From contig NZ_JADNQZ010000046.1 in the NCBI RefSeq assembly GCF_015709515.1, forward strand, positions 48,486 through 112,485: a DNA stretch of 64,000 nt. Direction: 5' to 3'. Below are positions 11,739 through 20,446 of this stretch, piece after piece; position 1 is the stretch's first letter; each line of letters begins with the position of its first letter. The notes under the pieces are model-generated. The model saw nothing but the letters and a program-made list of their open reading frames with translations. It did no database searches and was not told the DNA's origin. The DNA comes from Methylocystis sp. H62. GTDB taxonomy: Bacteria; Pseudomonadota; Alphaproteobacteria; Rhizobiales; Beijerinckiaceae. The position numbers and the translations under genes are program-made.

Positions 11739-12028
11739 CGCGAACGCCATGATGCGAAATTGTTCGCCGCGACGAAGGCTGCGGACGCGAACATCACCGC
11801 GATGACGTGTGACGATTCGCTCGAAACTCGTCCACGGCACGAAGTCCATGACTTGCGAAAACAGCGTCCGGCCATAGTTCACGGCAGGGCTCCCCGATCA
11901 GGAAAATAGGGAAAACTAGCGCAAAATCACCGAGGCCAGTTCAAATCGACACCAAACCAAATCAGGCCTAACGTATTAGCCATGAAGGCTTATTCCAGCT
12001 GCGTCGTTCGCTTAACCGGACAGTAGTG
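11739..12028 (-). mobile_element. Truncated second copy of the IS4-type element
   Basis: From about 11739 to 12028 the DNA is nearly identical to 4159-4448 of the complete IS4 copy: it encodes the transposase N-terminus (MNYGRTLFSQVMDFVPWTSF) and ends with the same terminal repeat, CGCTTAACCGGACAGTAGTG. The other three quarters of the element are missing, apparently removed when the ISL3 or its neighbourhood rearranged. Confidence 0.88.
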
Positions 12029-12143
12029 AAGAAAATAGGCGTCCGACCCAACTTCAGCGAAGCAGCTTGTCGAGCGCCCAATTCGAACGCTCTGCCGCCG
12101 AGAGCGACTGGTAGCTAGCGAATGCAAATCTGGAAGAGAGGCA

Positions 12144-13013
12144 ATGATGAGCATCCTTGAAGTCTGCCGCGTTTGTGAAGCTTCTTCGATTTCTGACACC
12201 GGCATTGAAACGGCTCTGGCGCCGGCGAATGTTAGGTCGTTGGGAAACGCCCAGTTTCGGGTGTGGCGCTGTCCGTCGTGCCGCTCAATCCACGCTGGCG
12301 ATCAAGTAGACCTTGAGAGTGCATATCGAGCCTATCCCTTTCACAAAATGAAGCTCGATTGGGTGCTAAGTCTGGCCTATCGCCGACTGACCCAGCGGCT
12401 CTCCCAAGCGGGTCTGAAGCAAGGGCAAACTGTGCTCGATTTTGGCTGCGGCGGGGGCTCGCTCACACAATATCTTCGAGAGAAGGGTTACCGCGCGGTC
12501 GGCTATGACGCATACTCGCCGCGCTTTAGCGATCCAGCGCCGCTCGAGGAACGCTACGATTTAGTAATCTCTCAGGACGTGATTGAACACGTCGAAGATC
12601 CCATTACCACGATTGCGCGCTTGGAGGCTCTGTGTCGTCCCGGCGGTCTGGTCGCTATCGGCACGCCAAACGCCGCCGCGATCGATCTCGATGAAGCGGA
12701 AAAATATGTTCATTCCCTGCATCAACCGTATCATCGCCATATACTCGCTCTGCCGGCGCTTCAGGAAGCAGGTCGAAACATCGGCCTGAAGATCGAGCGC
12801 ACCTATCTGACCGGATACATGAATATGCCTATGCTTTCTTTGAAATTTTTGCATTACTACATGGGATGTTTCGATGGGACGCTCGATGTGCTTTTTGAGC
12901 GGCCGCTGAATAGCGCGCGATTGTGGTTGAACCCACTCACAGGATTTTATTTGTTTTTCGGGTATTGGCTTGGCGACGAGACGGAGGTCTTCGTTATTTT
13001 CCGTAAGCCGTAG
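12144..13013 (+). CDS. Class I SAM-dependent methyltransferase with N-terminal zinc-binding motif
   Basis: 289 residues. N-terminal Cys pairs (CRVCEAS ... CPSC) form a likely zinc ribbon, followed by a Rossmann methyltransferase core: TVLDFGCGGGSLTQYLREKG for SAM motif I, YDAYSP as the motif II acidic position, DLVISQDVIEHVEDPITTIA, then LCRPGGLVAIGTPNAAA. This layout is typical of methyltransferases in surface-polysaccharide or natural-product clusters. The substrate is unknown. ATG ATG at 12144/12147 gives two possible starts, with GAGAGG just upstream. Next comes a short ORF with an NHLP-like start and, convergent, another methyltransferase. Confidence 0.88.
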   Translation: MMSILEVCRVCEASSISDTGIETALAPANVRSLGNAQFRVWRCPSCRSIHAGDQVDLESAYRAYPFHKMKLDWVLSLAYRRLTQRLSQAGLKQGQTVLDFGCGGGSLTQYLREKGYRAVGYDAYSPRFSDPAPLEERYDLVISQDVIEHVEDPITTIARLEALCRPGGLVAIGTPNAAAIDLDEAEKYVHSLHQPYHRHILALPALQEAGRNIGLKIERTYLTGYMNMPMLSLKFLHYYMGCFDGTLDVLFERPLNSARLWLNPLTGFYLFFGYWLGDETEVFVIFRKP

Positions 13014-13141
13014 AGGCGGGCGCGCTGCGAAATCTCTAAAGAGCAATGCGATTGTGCGAGTTGGAACGAAGCTTGCGCCAAACTCGTTGAACCGAAATCT
13101 GGACCAGCAAACTTTGGGATTGGCGATAAGGGGAGCTGAAA

Positions 13142-13534
13142 ATGGCAGACGCACCCGTCGATAGAGCAGAGCAAAATGAGCTTTTTGCGGAGATTGCGGG
13201 ACGCGCGTTATGCGAGCCGGAATTCGGGGAAGCATTGCTCAAGGATCCGGATGCCATACTGGGACAAGCCGGCTTCCACGCGAATTGGCGCAAGCGGCTG
13301 ATCGAGGGGCTTTCCTCGCCGAACGCTGAGTCGTTGACGGTGGCCGATCTTTTTGGCGCGGACTCAAAAATTGCGCCACGCGTCCGTCGGTTTCGATCGC
13401 TGCATTGTTGGCAGGCGAGGGCCGATCGTACGCGCGGGCGCTTCGTACGCCAGCAACCATGGCGCCTAGCCGTCGATCCGCGGCGCCAAGGCAAATTAGG
13501 CGGGAGCGAACACAAAGACCACGACGAATGCTAG
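13142..13534 (+). CDS. Small protein with nitrile-hydratase-like-leader resemblance
   Basis: 130 residues. The first about 75 are acidic and helical: ELFAEIAGRALCEPEFGEAL, then LKDPDAILGQAGF. The pattern of an alanine-rich helix, xxPEFxxxLLxDPxAILxxxG resembles NHLP/Os1348-type leader regions, some of which are RiPP precursors while others have unknown roles. After about residue 80 the sequence turns arginine-rich and loses protein-like character, so the true end may be shorter or a frameshift may lie near 13370. An AGGGGAGCTGAAA ribosome site precedes ATG 13142. It lies between two methyltransferase genes. The RiPP reading is inference only. Confidence 0.5.
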   Translation: MADAPVDRAEQNELFAEIAGRALCEPEFGEALLKDPDAILGQAGFHANWRKRLIEGLSSPNAESLTVADLFGADSKIAPRVRRFRSLHCWQARADRTRGRFVRQQPWRLAVDPRRQGKLGGSEHKDHDEC

Positions 13535-14484
13535 TTCGCTCGGCGGGCCACCAGCAGCAGTCCAGTGCCTTCGTCCTCGCGCGACGGAAGACCCAGCGCT
13601 AGCCGGGCGGCCAGGCCGCCGAGCAGGCCGACTGCGGCCGAGGCATGCCAAGACCACGCTTCGCGATAGTACGGGCCGTCGCATTTGATCGGACTGCACC
13701 GGCTGATCCAGTAAAGCAGCGCGTCGTCTTCGCCCCAAGGAACCCTTTCGATGCTTTCGACAATCGCGCCGGCGCGTTTCGTCATTTCCTCCAGCGCGCC
13801 AATTGTCCACCAGCTGAGGTGATGTGGCGGGGCGTTCATCAGAAAATTCGGTATCCGAGTTAAGGCCGACGGAACATGCGGCACGCCGATGAAGACCAGA
13901 CCGCCTGGTTTGGCGGCGCGCAGCATTTCGCCGAATAGCGACGCAGGCGCGCTGATATGTTCGAGAACCTGAAATGCGCAGACGGCGTCATAGGTTGCGG
14001 CGTTGACGACGAGATGTTCGCCGAGAGTCTCATTGTGGATCGAAGGGTCGTCGCCGTCCTCGGCGAAATGCGGATCCAGCCCAGTGTAGTCGGCGTGAGT
14101 CACACAATGGCGGAAATTGCCTAAGCCGCATCCGACATCGAGCACTCGCGCGCCGCGCGGCACATGGCGCGCAGCGAGATTGAACTCGGGCCGAACGAAA
14201 TGGTTGGAGTAGAGGCCGAGTTTTTTGAGCCTCGAATAGAACCCTTCATAAAAGACGTGATCGCCTTCGACAGGCGGGTCAAAGAACAGCAATCCCGTCG
14301 GCGATTCCCACAGCCCGAACTGGCTCACCTCGCCGAAGCTCGGCCGAACTTCCGCGCCGAACTCTATTTTCCATAGGCGACGGAGGAGGCGCGCTGGCAC
14401 CATTTGGACGAGACGAACCGCGGAAACGCCAGTGACCGGGCAGCAAGGCACTACAGGAGGCTCCTTGGCGGAATTTCGAAGCAT
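13531..14484 (-). CDS. Class I SAM-dependent methyltransferase
   Basis: About 317 residues from the preferred ATG at 14484 (MLRNSAKEPPVVPCCPVTG); the open frame extends further upstream but without homology. Motifs: GARVLDVGCGLGNFRHCV for SAM binding, TGLDPHFAEDG for the ribose-binding acidic residue, AVCAFQVLEHISAPASLFGE, and AAKPGGLVFIGVPH, followed by PPHHLSWWTIGALEEM, which is common in polysaccharide and C-methyltransferase families. Possible hydrophobic C-terminus (AAVGLLGGLAARLALGL). It is convergent with the small ORF before it. Substrate unknown. Confidence 0.87.
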   Translation of the reverse strand: MLRNSAKEPPVVPCCPVTGVSAVRLVQMVPARLLRRLWKIEFGAEVRPSFGEVSQFGLWESPTGLLFFDPPVEGDHVFYEGFYSRLKKLGLYSNHFVRPEFNLAARHVPRGARVLDVGCGLGNFRHCVTHADYTGLDPHFAEDGDDPSIHNETLGEHLVVNAATYDAVCAFQVLEHISAPASLFGEMLRAAKPGGLVFIGVPHVPSALTRIPNFLMNAPPHHLSWWTIGALEEMTKRAGAIVESIERVPWGEDDALLYWISRCSPIKCDGPYYREAWSWHASAAVGLLGGLAARLALGLPSREDEGTGLLLVARRAN

Positions 14485-14548
14485 TCCATTCGATCCAACT
14501 GACTGGCGACCATGCTTGTAGCCGCACGCAATCTCGCGGCAATGGTCG

Positions 14549-14690
14549 TCACCTTCGCCAACAGTGGCCCCCGGCCACCCGAATTTTCGGGACCGCCTCC
14601 AGAGAGCTCGGCAAGACCGTCTCGCCCACATATACCACACTGTCTAGATCGAGCAGTTTGCCCTTGACGGCGCGGCCGCAGCCTCGCGCC
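14549..14690 (-). pseudogene. N-terminal fragment of a HAD-IIA family hydrolase
   Basis: The reverse strand reads VKGKLLDLDSVVYVGETVLP then SSLEAVPKIRVAGG. This matches the opening of HAD-IIA phosphatases (LLDLDGVVYVG...LPGA.EAI..LR.AG). The nucleophile Asp and second Asp of DxD are kept but the Gly after it is Ser. Only about 45 residues remain before a stop. Confidence 0.55.
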
Positions 14691-14811
14691 GCCCACATCT
14701 TCTTCTGCGGCATCGACCCTCCGACGAATTTCTTAACAACGACTGGATGGGGTAAGGAGTATCAGGAGACCGCGACAAACGGGCGTCGCCTCGCGAGAAT
14801 TCTGTCGTCGG

Positions 14812-15240
14812 TTATTCCCAATGCTCCCCGGCGTCGCTCTCCGCAAAATCTTCGCGAAAGGAATGGCGTCGGGACCGGCACCCGGTTGCCTCCTCTCCAA
14901 GAGTCATTCGTCTTCGAGCTGCTTGATGTCGGGGAGATCGCGCAGCGTCGCGAGGCCGAAGACCTCGAGAACCTTCTTGGTCGTCACATAGGCGAATGGT
15001 GCGCCTGACTCCGGCGCGCGCAAGGTGTCATCGATCAGGCCATGGCGCTTGAGCGCGCCAATGACGTCGCGGCTGATCTCTTTCCCGGCGAGCCGCGAAA
15101 GTTCGGCGCGGGTACCGGGTTGCAGATAGGCTATCGCGGTCACCGCCAAAATCTCGGTCGGGGTCAATTCGGGCGCGTCGGCATGGCGCTGATCGCCGCC
15201 GCCCGCCGCGCAGATCGCCGGCGCAAAGCGCGGCTTATAA
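14812..15240 (-). pseudogene. Degenerate copy of scpB
   Basis: Reads LTPTEILAVTAIAYLQPGTR, then KEISRDVIGALKRHGLIDDT and FAYVTTKKVLEVFGLATLRD, nearly identical to the scpB at 63.1-63.9 kb. A TGA interrupts at 14904. The original tail GEHWE followed by TAA is still visible at 14812-14826 in another frame, so at least one deletion or frameshift has occurred. The N-terminal third is missing. A remnant of a second ICE-type scpB. Confidence 0.85.
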
Positions 15241-15245
15241 TAGTG

Positions 15246-15370
15246 TCGATTTCGGTTTCAAGATGAGACTCACGATCTTTTGAAAAACAGGGGCTTAAAA
15301 AAACCAGTCTCAGTCCGATTTCGGTTTCAATTGAGACTATATCGGCACATTTTCGGTTTCAATTGAGATT
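15246..15370. repeat. Three direct repeats of TTTCGGTTTCAA-type units
   Basis: Units at about 15248-15267, 15321-15340 and 15350-15369 share TTTCGGTTTCAA, the last two continuing as TTGAGA. They stand directly upstream of the Tn3-type transposase tail. Possible binding sites for a resolvase or a regulator; function not established. Confidence 0.7.
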
Positions 15371-15388
15371 GATCGACCGGTCGATCAA
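15369..15388. promoter_or_regulatory. Perfect 20-bp palindrome
   Basis: TTGATCGACCGGTCGATCAA is a perfect palindrome 15 bases before the ATG at 15404 and abuts the third direct repeat. It fits an operator or recombination-site core; which one cannot be told. Confidence 0.75.
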
Positions 15389-15403
15389 CCTTACTATAAC
15401 GAC

Positions 15404-16309
15404 ATGGCTGGTCTGGTCGACGATTCAAACGATCCGCGTTGGCAAGAGACTGAACGCCGAGACCAATTTCATCACGAACTGTTAAAGGCAACTGGATGGA
15501 AAGCGACGCGAGACGTCGTCGATGCCGCGCATGTGCTCGACGGCCTGATGCATCATGAAAGTTCGCTCGACATTCGCGAGCATTACACCGACACCGCCGG
15601 CGCGATCGATCATGTGTTCGCACTGTGTGGCCTGTTGGGCTACCGCTTCGCGCCGCGCATCCGCGATCTTGCCGATCGAAGGCTTTATGTCCTCGATCCC
15701 AGAGCGGAATATAAGGCGCTTAAATCCATGATCGGCGGCGTGGTCGATATGCGCGTCATCGGCGACAATTGGGATGAAATCCTGCGCGCGGGCGCGTCGA
15801 TCAAGGCCGGAACTGTCGCGCCTTCCGCGCTCATGCGCCGGCTCTCGGCCTATCCGCGGCAGAACGCGCTCGCCAAGGCGCTGCGGGAAATCGGCCGCAT
15901 GGAGCGCACGCTGTTCGCGCTCGACTGGATCAGCGACCCTGCCTTGCGCCGCCGCGCCAATGCCGGCCTCAACAAAGGCGAAGCGCATCACGCTCTCAAG
16001 CGGGCCGTGTTCTTTCACCGCCTTGACGAAATCCGCGACCGGACTTTCGAAAACCAGCGCTACAGGGCTTCCGGCCTCAATCTCGCGGTCGCCGCGATCA
16101 TTCTCTGGAACACTGTCTATATCGGACGCGCCGTCAACGCTTTGCGCACCCGTGGCGAAGACCTGGCTGACGAGCTTCTCGCCCGTGTCGCGCCGCTCGG
16201 CTGGGAGCATATCGCCTTCAACGGCGATTACGTTTGGCCCGCCGAACCCCTCGGAGTTGCCTTCCGGCCCCTCAGAAACCCCCGCTCTGAGCTACTCGAT
16301 GCGGCTTAG
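15404..16309 (+). pseudogene. Tn3-family transposase, C-terminal catalytic part only
   Basis: 301 residues with the late DDE region of Tn3 TnpA: VVDAAHVLDGLMHHESSLDI, REHYTDTAGAIDHVFALCGL, GYRFAPRIRDLADRRLY, and near the end LGWEHIAFNGDYVWP. Full TnpA is close to 1000 residues, so about two thirds are missing. The first about 20 residues (MAGLVDDSNDPRWQETERRD) are not Tn3-like, so the frame begins at a junction. The 3' end runs straight into a Tn3 terminal repeat. Confidence 0.88.
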
Positions 16310-16339
16310 AGTAGGATTTTGGGAAGATTCTGCGATGAT
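16305..16339 (+). repeat. Tn3-type terminal inverted repeat, truncated
   Basis: From CTTAG at 16305 the sequence follows, with two differences, the 38-bp repeat seen intact at 21619-21656, up to GATGAT. The outermost three bases are GGG here instead of CCC, so the tip has been altered. The following 175 bases to the next element hold nothing I can name. Confidence 0.75.
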
Positions 16340-16517
16340 GGGGTGGACGGCGCCCCGAGCGGCATCATCGTGCCAAGATGGCCGCTATCGCAGCACCATC
16401 TAAGGAAAGCCGTCCATGGGGAAATCTAGCTGTCGGGAGCCATTTTGGCGTGACAATACGTTTTCAGGAAAATCAATGATTTAACCGTAGCCATCATGCC
16501 TCGGAATATCCATTTAA

Positions 16518-18277
16518 TTGGGTCTGCCTCATTTTTCGTGCTTTTTACCGGTTGGTGACTTCGCTGTCGGTATTGAGCCGCATGAAAGCAAAATCGACAT
16601 GGACGCTCGGGCCAGGCGTCAGAGCTATGGCCGTGGAGCGCGATGGCGATCGTTGGGTAATTTCGGCCGCCGCGCGAGAGATCGGCTTCTGTCCCGGATG
16701 CGGGGCGCGATCACGACGGCGACACAGTCGATATTCGCGCTGTTTACAGGATCTGCCGGCTCAGGGCGCGGTTGTCGCATTGAAAGTCCTGATGACGCGA
16801 TGGCGTTGTCTGAACAGGGTGTGCGCACGAAAAACATTCTCCGATCAACTTCCCGGCGTCGCCGCCCGACATGCGCGCCGGACGTTACGCGTTGGTCGCC
16901 TTCTTCAGCTATTTGCACATGGCGCCGGCGGCAAGCCAGGCGAGCGGCTGATAAACCGCCTCGGCATGCCGGCGAGCGACGACACCCTCCTGCGGCAGTT
17001 GAAGCGGGGCGCGACCCGCAGGATCAACGATGTTCGTGTGTTGGGCGTCGACGATTGGCGCCGGCGGAAGGGAGAGAGTTACGGAACCGTGATGGTGGAT
17101 CTGGAGCGACGCGAAGTTGTCGATGTCTTGCCCGGACGTTCGACGGAAGAAACGGCGGACTGGCTGCGCCAGCATCCAAATGTAGAAGTCGTCAGCCGGG
17201 ACCGTTGCGGACTTTATGCGCAGGGAATACGCCACGGCGCGCCACAAGCGCGTCAGGTGGCGGTCGGTTCCATCTACTGCAGAATTTGCGCGAGAGGATC
17301 GAGCACCAGCTAAGTCGTTCCGATAGAGGCCTGGCGCGTCCCTCCTCGCCGAGAACTGAAGGTGAAGATTCTGGCTTGATTTCTTGCAGCACACCGGGGC
17401 GGCAAGTGATCGCTGAGGACAGGTATCTTAAGCGACTTGCATACCACCGTTCGCGACAGGCGATGTTTGAAAAGGTTCAGCTTCTGAAGGCTGAAGGAAA
17501 GAACATTCGCCGTATCGCTCTGGAAATGGGCGTTAACTCGCGCACCGTCAGGAAGTGGGTGCATGCAAGCGAAATGCCTGAACGCCGCGAGCGCACTCCA
17601 ACGCCAACATCGCCGCGCTATTTTCGGGATTATCTCGCGGACCGTTGGGCGAAAGGATGCAGGGGTGGCCGACAACTCTTCGAGGAGATTCAGCAACGTG
17701 GCTATTGGGGCAGCCGTTCCAACATGGAGCGCCTCTTGGGAAAGTGGCGAGGCATGGAGCGTACAGCGCTTGCACCAACCAGCGCGCCCTCGCCGAACGT
17801 TTCCCCTGTGACTACGACGGCGCTTCCACTTCGCGCGATCGATCCCGAAACGGGTTGGGCCATTTCGCCGATCATTGGCGCCGCGCTTTGCATAAAGCCA
17901 CGTGGAATGCTGACGGCGCGGCAAGCCGCTAAGGTCATAGCCCTGAAGAAAGCTTCACCAGATTTTGTCGCCATGCGCGCGCTCGCGATGCGATTTCGGG
18001 GCGTTCTTCATTGCAAAGATATGAAGCGACTCGACAAATGGCTTGACGACGCTCAGCGATCAGGAATTTACGCCATGCAACGCTTCGCATGTAGGTTACG
18101 CGGCGATATTCAAGCGGTCCGAAATGCGGTGGCGGAACCTTGGAGCAATGGTCAAACTGAGGGACAAATCAATCGATTAAAAACGCTCAAGCGCGCCATG
18201 TATGGCCGCGCGAGCACCGAGCTGCTGCGCGCGCGTATGATGCCGATGTTGGCGCTTCCGGAGCACGAAAAGTGAGG
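16518..18277 (+). mobile_element. Second ISL3-family element, right tip lost
   Basis: The left end GGGTCTGCCTCATTTTTCGT (from 16520) pairs imperfectly with the inverted right end, of which CCTCACTTTTCGTGCT is kept (18262-18277). An IS3 element begins at once at 18278, so the right terminus appears to have been broken by that insertion or a later deletion. Confidence 0.8.
16552..18275 (+). pseudogene. ISL3-family transposase, frameshifted
   Basis: The N-terminal frame carries a zinc ribbon (CPGCGA ... CLNRVCARKTF), the catalytic region RVLGVDDWRRRKGESYGTVM, and VVSRDRCGLYAQGIRHGAPQ. It ends in the wrong frame near 17265: GTGGCGGTCGG replaces the expected codons for VADRFH, a one-base loss. 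The continuing frame gives GRFHLLQNLRERIEHQLSRS, an HTH in ALEMGVNSRTVRKWV, and the C-terminal EPWSNGQTEGQINRLKTLKR. Both ISL3 transposases in this window are frameshifted, at different positions. Confidence 0.88.
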
Positions 18278-18343
18278 TGGTCCGCCCCCTGAAAAGTGAT
18301 CCTCCGTGAAGTATGGCTTTTGAGCCTATGAGGAGGATTTGAG

Positions 18344-18622
18344 ATGGGCAGGAAACGGCACAAGCCCGAGGAGATTGTCGCGAAGCTTCGTCAGGTCGAC
18401 GTGCTGACGACGCAAGGGCATTCGGTTGCGGAAGCCATTCGATCGATAGGCGTTACGGAAGTGACGTATTACCGCTGGCGCCAGGAATATGGCGGGCTGA
18501 AGAGCGACCAGGTCAAGCGGCTGAAGGATCTCGAGCAGGAGAACGCCCGGCTTCGCAAGGCGGTGTCTGATCTGACGCTTGAGAAGCTGATCCTGAAGGA
18601 GGCTGCGTCGGGAAACTTTTAA
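18344..18622 (+). CDS. IS3-family OrfA (HTH_Tnp_1)
   Basis: 92 residues, MGRKRHKPEEIVAKLRQVDV, HTH region SVAEAIRSIGVTEVTYYRWR, then a leucine-zipper-like helix RLKDLEQENARLRKAVSDLT. Typical OrfA that frameshifts into OrfB to make the transposase. AGGAGG sits 7 bases before ATG. Intact, although its partner is broken. Confidence 0.93.
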   Translation: MGRKRHKPEEIVAKLRQVDVLTTQGHSVAEAIRSIGVTEVTYYRWRQEYGGLKSDQVKRLKDLEQENARLRKAVSDLTLEKLILKEAASGNF

Positions 18623-19008
18623 GCCCCGCCCGCCGTCGCGCCTGCGTTGAGCGCGCAAGGGAGGCGTTCGGCGTGTCTGAACGCTTCGCCTGGCGCGTGC
18701 TCGGCCAACATCGTTCGACGCAACGTAAGATCGCCAGGACGTCAGATGACGAAGCGGCTCTGACCGCCGACATCATCGCGCTCGCCCTCCAATATGGGCG
18801 ATATGGCTATCGGCGCATCACGGCGTTGCTGCACGACGCCGGCTGGGCGGTGAACCTCAAGCGCGTCGAGCGGATCTGGCGGCGGGAGGGGCTGAAGGTC
18901 CCAGCAAAGCAGCCCAAGCGAAAGCGACTGTGGCTGAACGACGGATCATGCATTCGGTTACCGTCCTCAACACGAGATACCGATCCAGGTGGAAGACCCG
19001 AGCATTAT

Positions 19009-20301
19009 CTACAGGGTCGCCGAAGCGCCCTCACGGCTCCTGCTGAGAGAGGTTCTCCCGCCTGGCGCCGGCCCTTCGATGAAAGGCCGGTAGTCTGAAC
19101 CACTTTTGATGACAGCGTGGACGACGCGCGCCATCTTGGCGGTAATCGCTGTGAGCGCCTTGCGCTTGAGATCGGGATTGTCTCGGTCCCGAGCGATGTA
19201 GCGCTCGAACTTGTCCCTAAAGCTGTTGTCGCGTTGACGGATCGCGACCTGTCCTGCGAGCCAAAGCGTTCGCCTCAGGCGCCCATTGCCATACTTCGAC
19301 AGCTTCGTTTGGCTACGGAACACGCCGGATTGCATCGTGGCGAGATCAAGCCCGCAGAACTTCAGGAACTGACGGTGATGGCTGAACCGACGCAGATCGC
19401 CGGTCTCGGCGAGGATGGTTAGCGCATTGATCGGCCCGATGCCTGGGATACGGCGAAGGAGCCGAAAATCCGCGCTGTCGCCAAGGAGCTCGCCGGCCAT
19501 CACTTCGATCTCGCCGCGTTGTCGTATCAAGCTGCGAGCCTCTGCGATGACCATGCGGAACATGCGTATCGCCGGCGCATCTGGCGCTAGAGGCAGCCCG
19601 ATGGAGGCCTTCGCCGTTTCGTAGATATCTGTCAGCAGTCGCTCCTTTGATACCTTCCGGCCAACAACCGACCACGCCGCCTCGACGAATGCTTCCTTGC
19701 TCAGAGTGGTAATGCTCGCCGGTGTGGGAAACTGTTCGAGAAAGGCGAAAAACCAGTCGCTGCGGCTGTTTCCCCTGAAGCGGTCGATCTCGGGAAAATA
19801 CAGTGGCAGGTAATGCGTGAGAATCCGATGCTGGATCTCGGTCTTGGCCCTCGAGATCGCCTCATGGGTCTTGGACAGTTCCTGGACGTCGTTGATTCCG
19901 GCGACCAGCGGATCGTAATAGCGCTGGGTCGCGCCGATCCGCAGCATGTGCAAAATCACCTGCGCGTCTTTCGGATCGTTCTTGTCCCAGCCGTTGTGCA
20001 GCGCTTCGCGCGTTCGCGCCAGCGCCATCGATGACACGAGGCGCGCCTCAAAACCGGCTTCGATCAGCCGCCAAGCCAAAGGTCGATGATAGTTGCCGGT
20101 CGCCTCAAAGGCGCAGATCACAGGGCGAATATAGCCAGCCAGTGTCCCGACGAATCGATCATGCTCAGTCCGATTGTTCAGCACCGTCAATCGCCGTCGA
20201 CGCTGATGATTGGCCGCCTCAATGAGGACTTCGTTGCGCGCTTTGGCGACGTCGATCGCTACCAGCACGGGGTCGTTCGGGATAGGCTGCATGTTGGTCA
20301 T
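19009..20301 (-). CDS. IS110-family transposase (DEDD recombinase)
   Basis: 430 residues. The N-terminal RuvC-like DEDD domain shows LVAIDVAKARNEVLIEA, ICAFEATGNYHRPLAWRLIE and GWDKNDPKDAQVILHML. The C-terminal Tnp20 domain shows LLRRIPGIGPINALTILAET and KFCGLDLATMQSGVFRSQTK with the serine region. Length and motif order are normal and the frame is intact, so this is one of few transposases here that may be active. The last about 15 residues (GGRTSLSRSREGASATL) may be read-through. A non-coding stretch of about 145 bp lies upstream within the element. Confidence 0.92.
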   Translation of the reverse strand: MTNMQPIPNDPVLVAIDVAKARNEVLIEAANHQRRRRLTVLNNRTEHDRFVGTLAGYIRPVICAFEATGNYHRPLAWRLIEAGFEARLVSSMALARTREALHNGWDKNDPKDAQVILHMLRIGATQRYYDPLVAGINDVQELSKTHEAISRAKTEIQHRILTHYLPLYFPEIDRFRGNSRSDWFFAFLEQFPTPASITTLSKEAFVEAAWSVVGRKVSKERLLTDIYETAKASIGLPLAPDAPAIRMFRMVIAEARSLIRQRGEIEVMAGELLGDSADFRLLRRIPGIGPINALTILAETGDLRRFSHHRQFLKFCGLDLATMQSGVFRSQTKLSKYGNGRLRRTLWLAGQVAIRQRDNSFRDKFERYIARDRDNPDLKRKALTAITAKMARVVHAVIKSGSDYRPFIEGPAPGGRTSLSRSREGASATL

Positions 20302-20446
20302 GGCCGGACTCTCCGGAATGAGGATTCAAACACCGTCATTCTAGAGACGCATCGCCCGGCCATGGCCGCCTCGAGCGGCGCGCGCTTGCTGCTTAATAGC
20401 AGCGCGCGCCGCTGGCTCGGCGGTCGCCCCATCACCCTTCCGCAGG
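20302..20446 (-). ncRNA. Candidate bridge RNA region of the IS110 element
   Basis: In IS110-group elements a structured guide (bridge) RNA is made from the non-coding end upstream of the recombinase. This stretch is in that place and contains a strong hairpin at 20374-20413: arms AGCGGCGCGCGC and GCGCGCGCCGCT plus an inner TGCT/AGCA pair around a TTAA-containing loop. Target- and donor-binding loops cannot be assigned by eye. Position and structure support it; function is inferred. Confidence 0.45.

Noticed and set aside
15246..15370. CRISPR array
   Set aside because: Three short units with unequal spacing (about 73 and 29 bases) and divergent ends; no cas genes. No CRISPR-like repeat was noticed elsewhere in the window.
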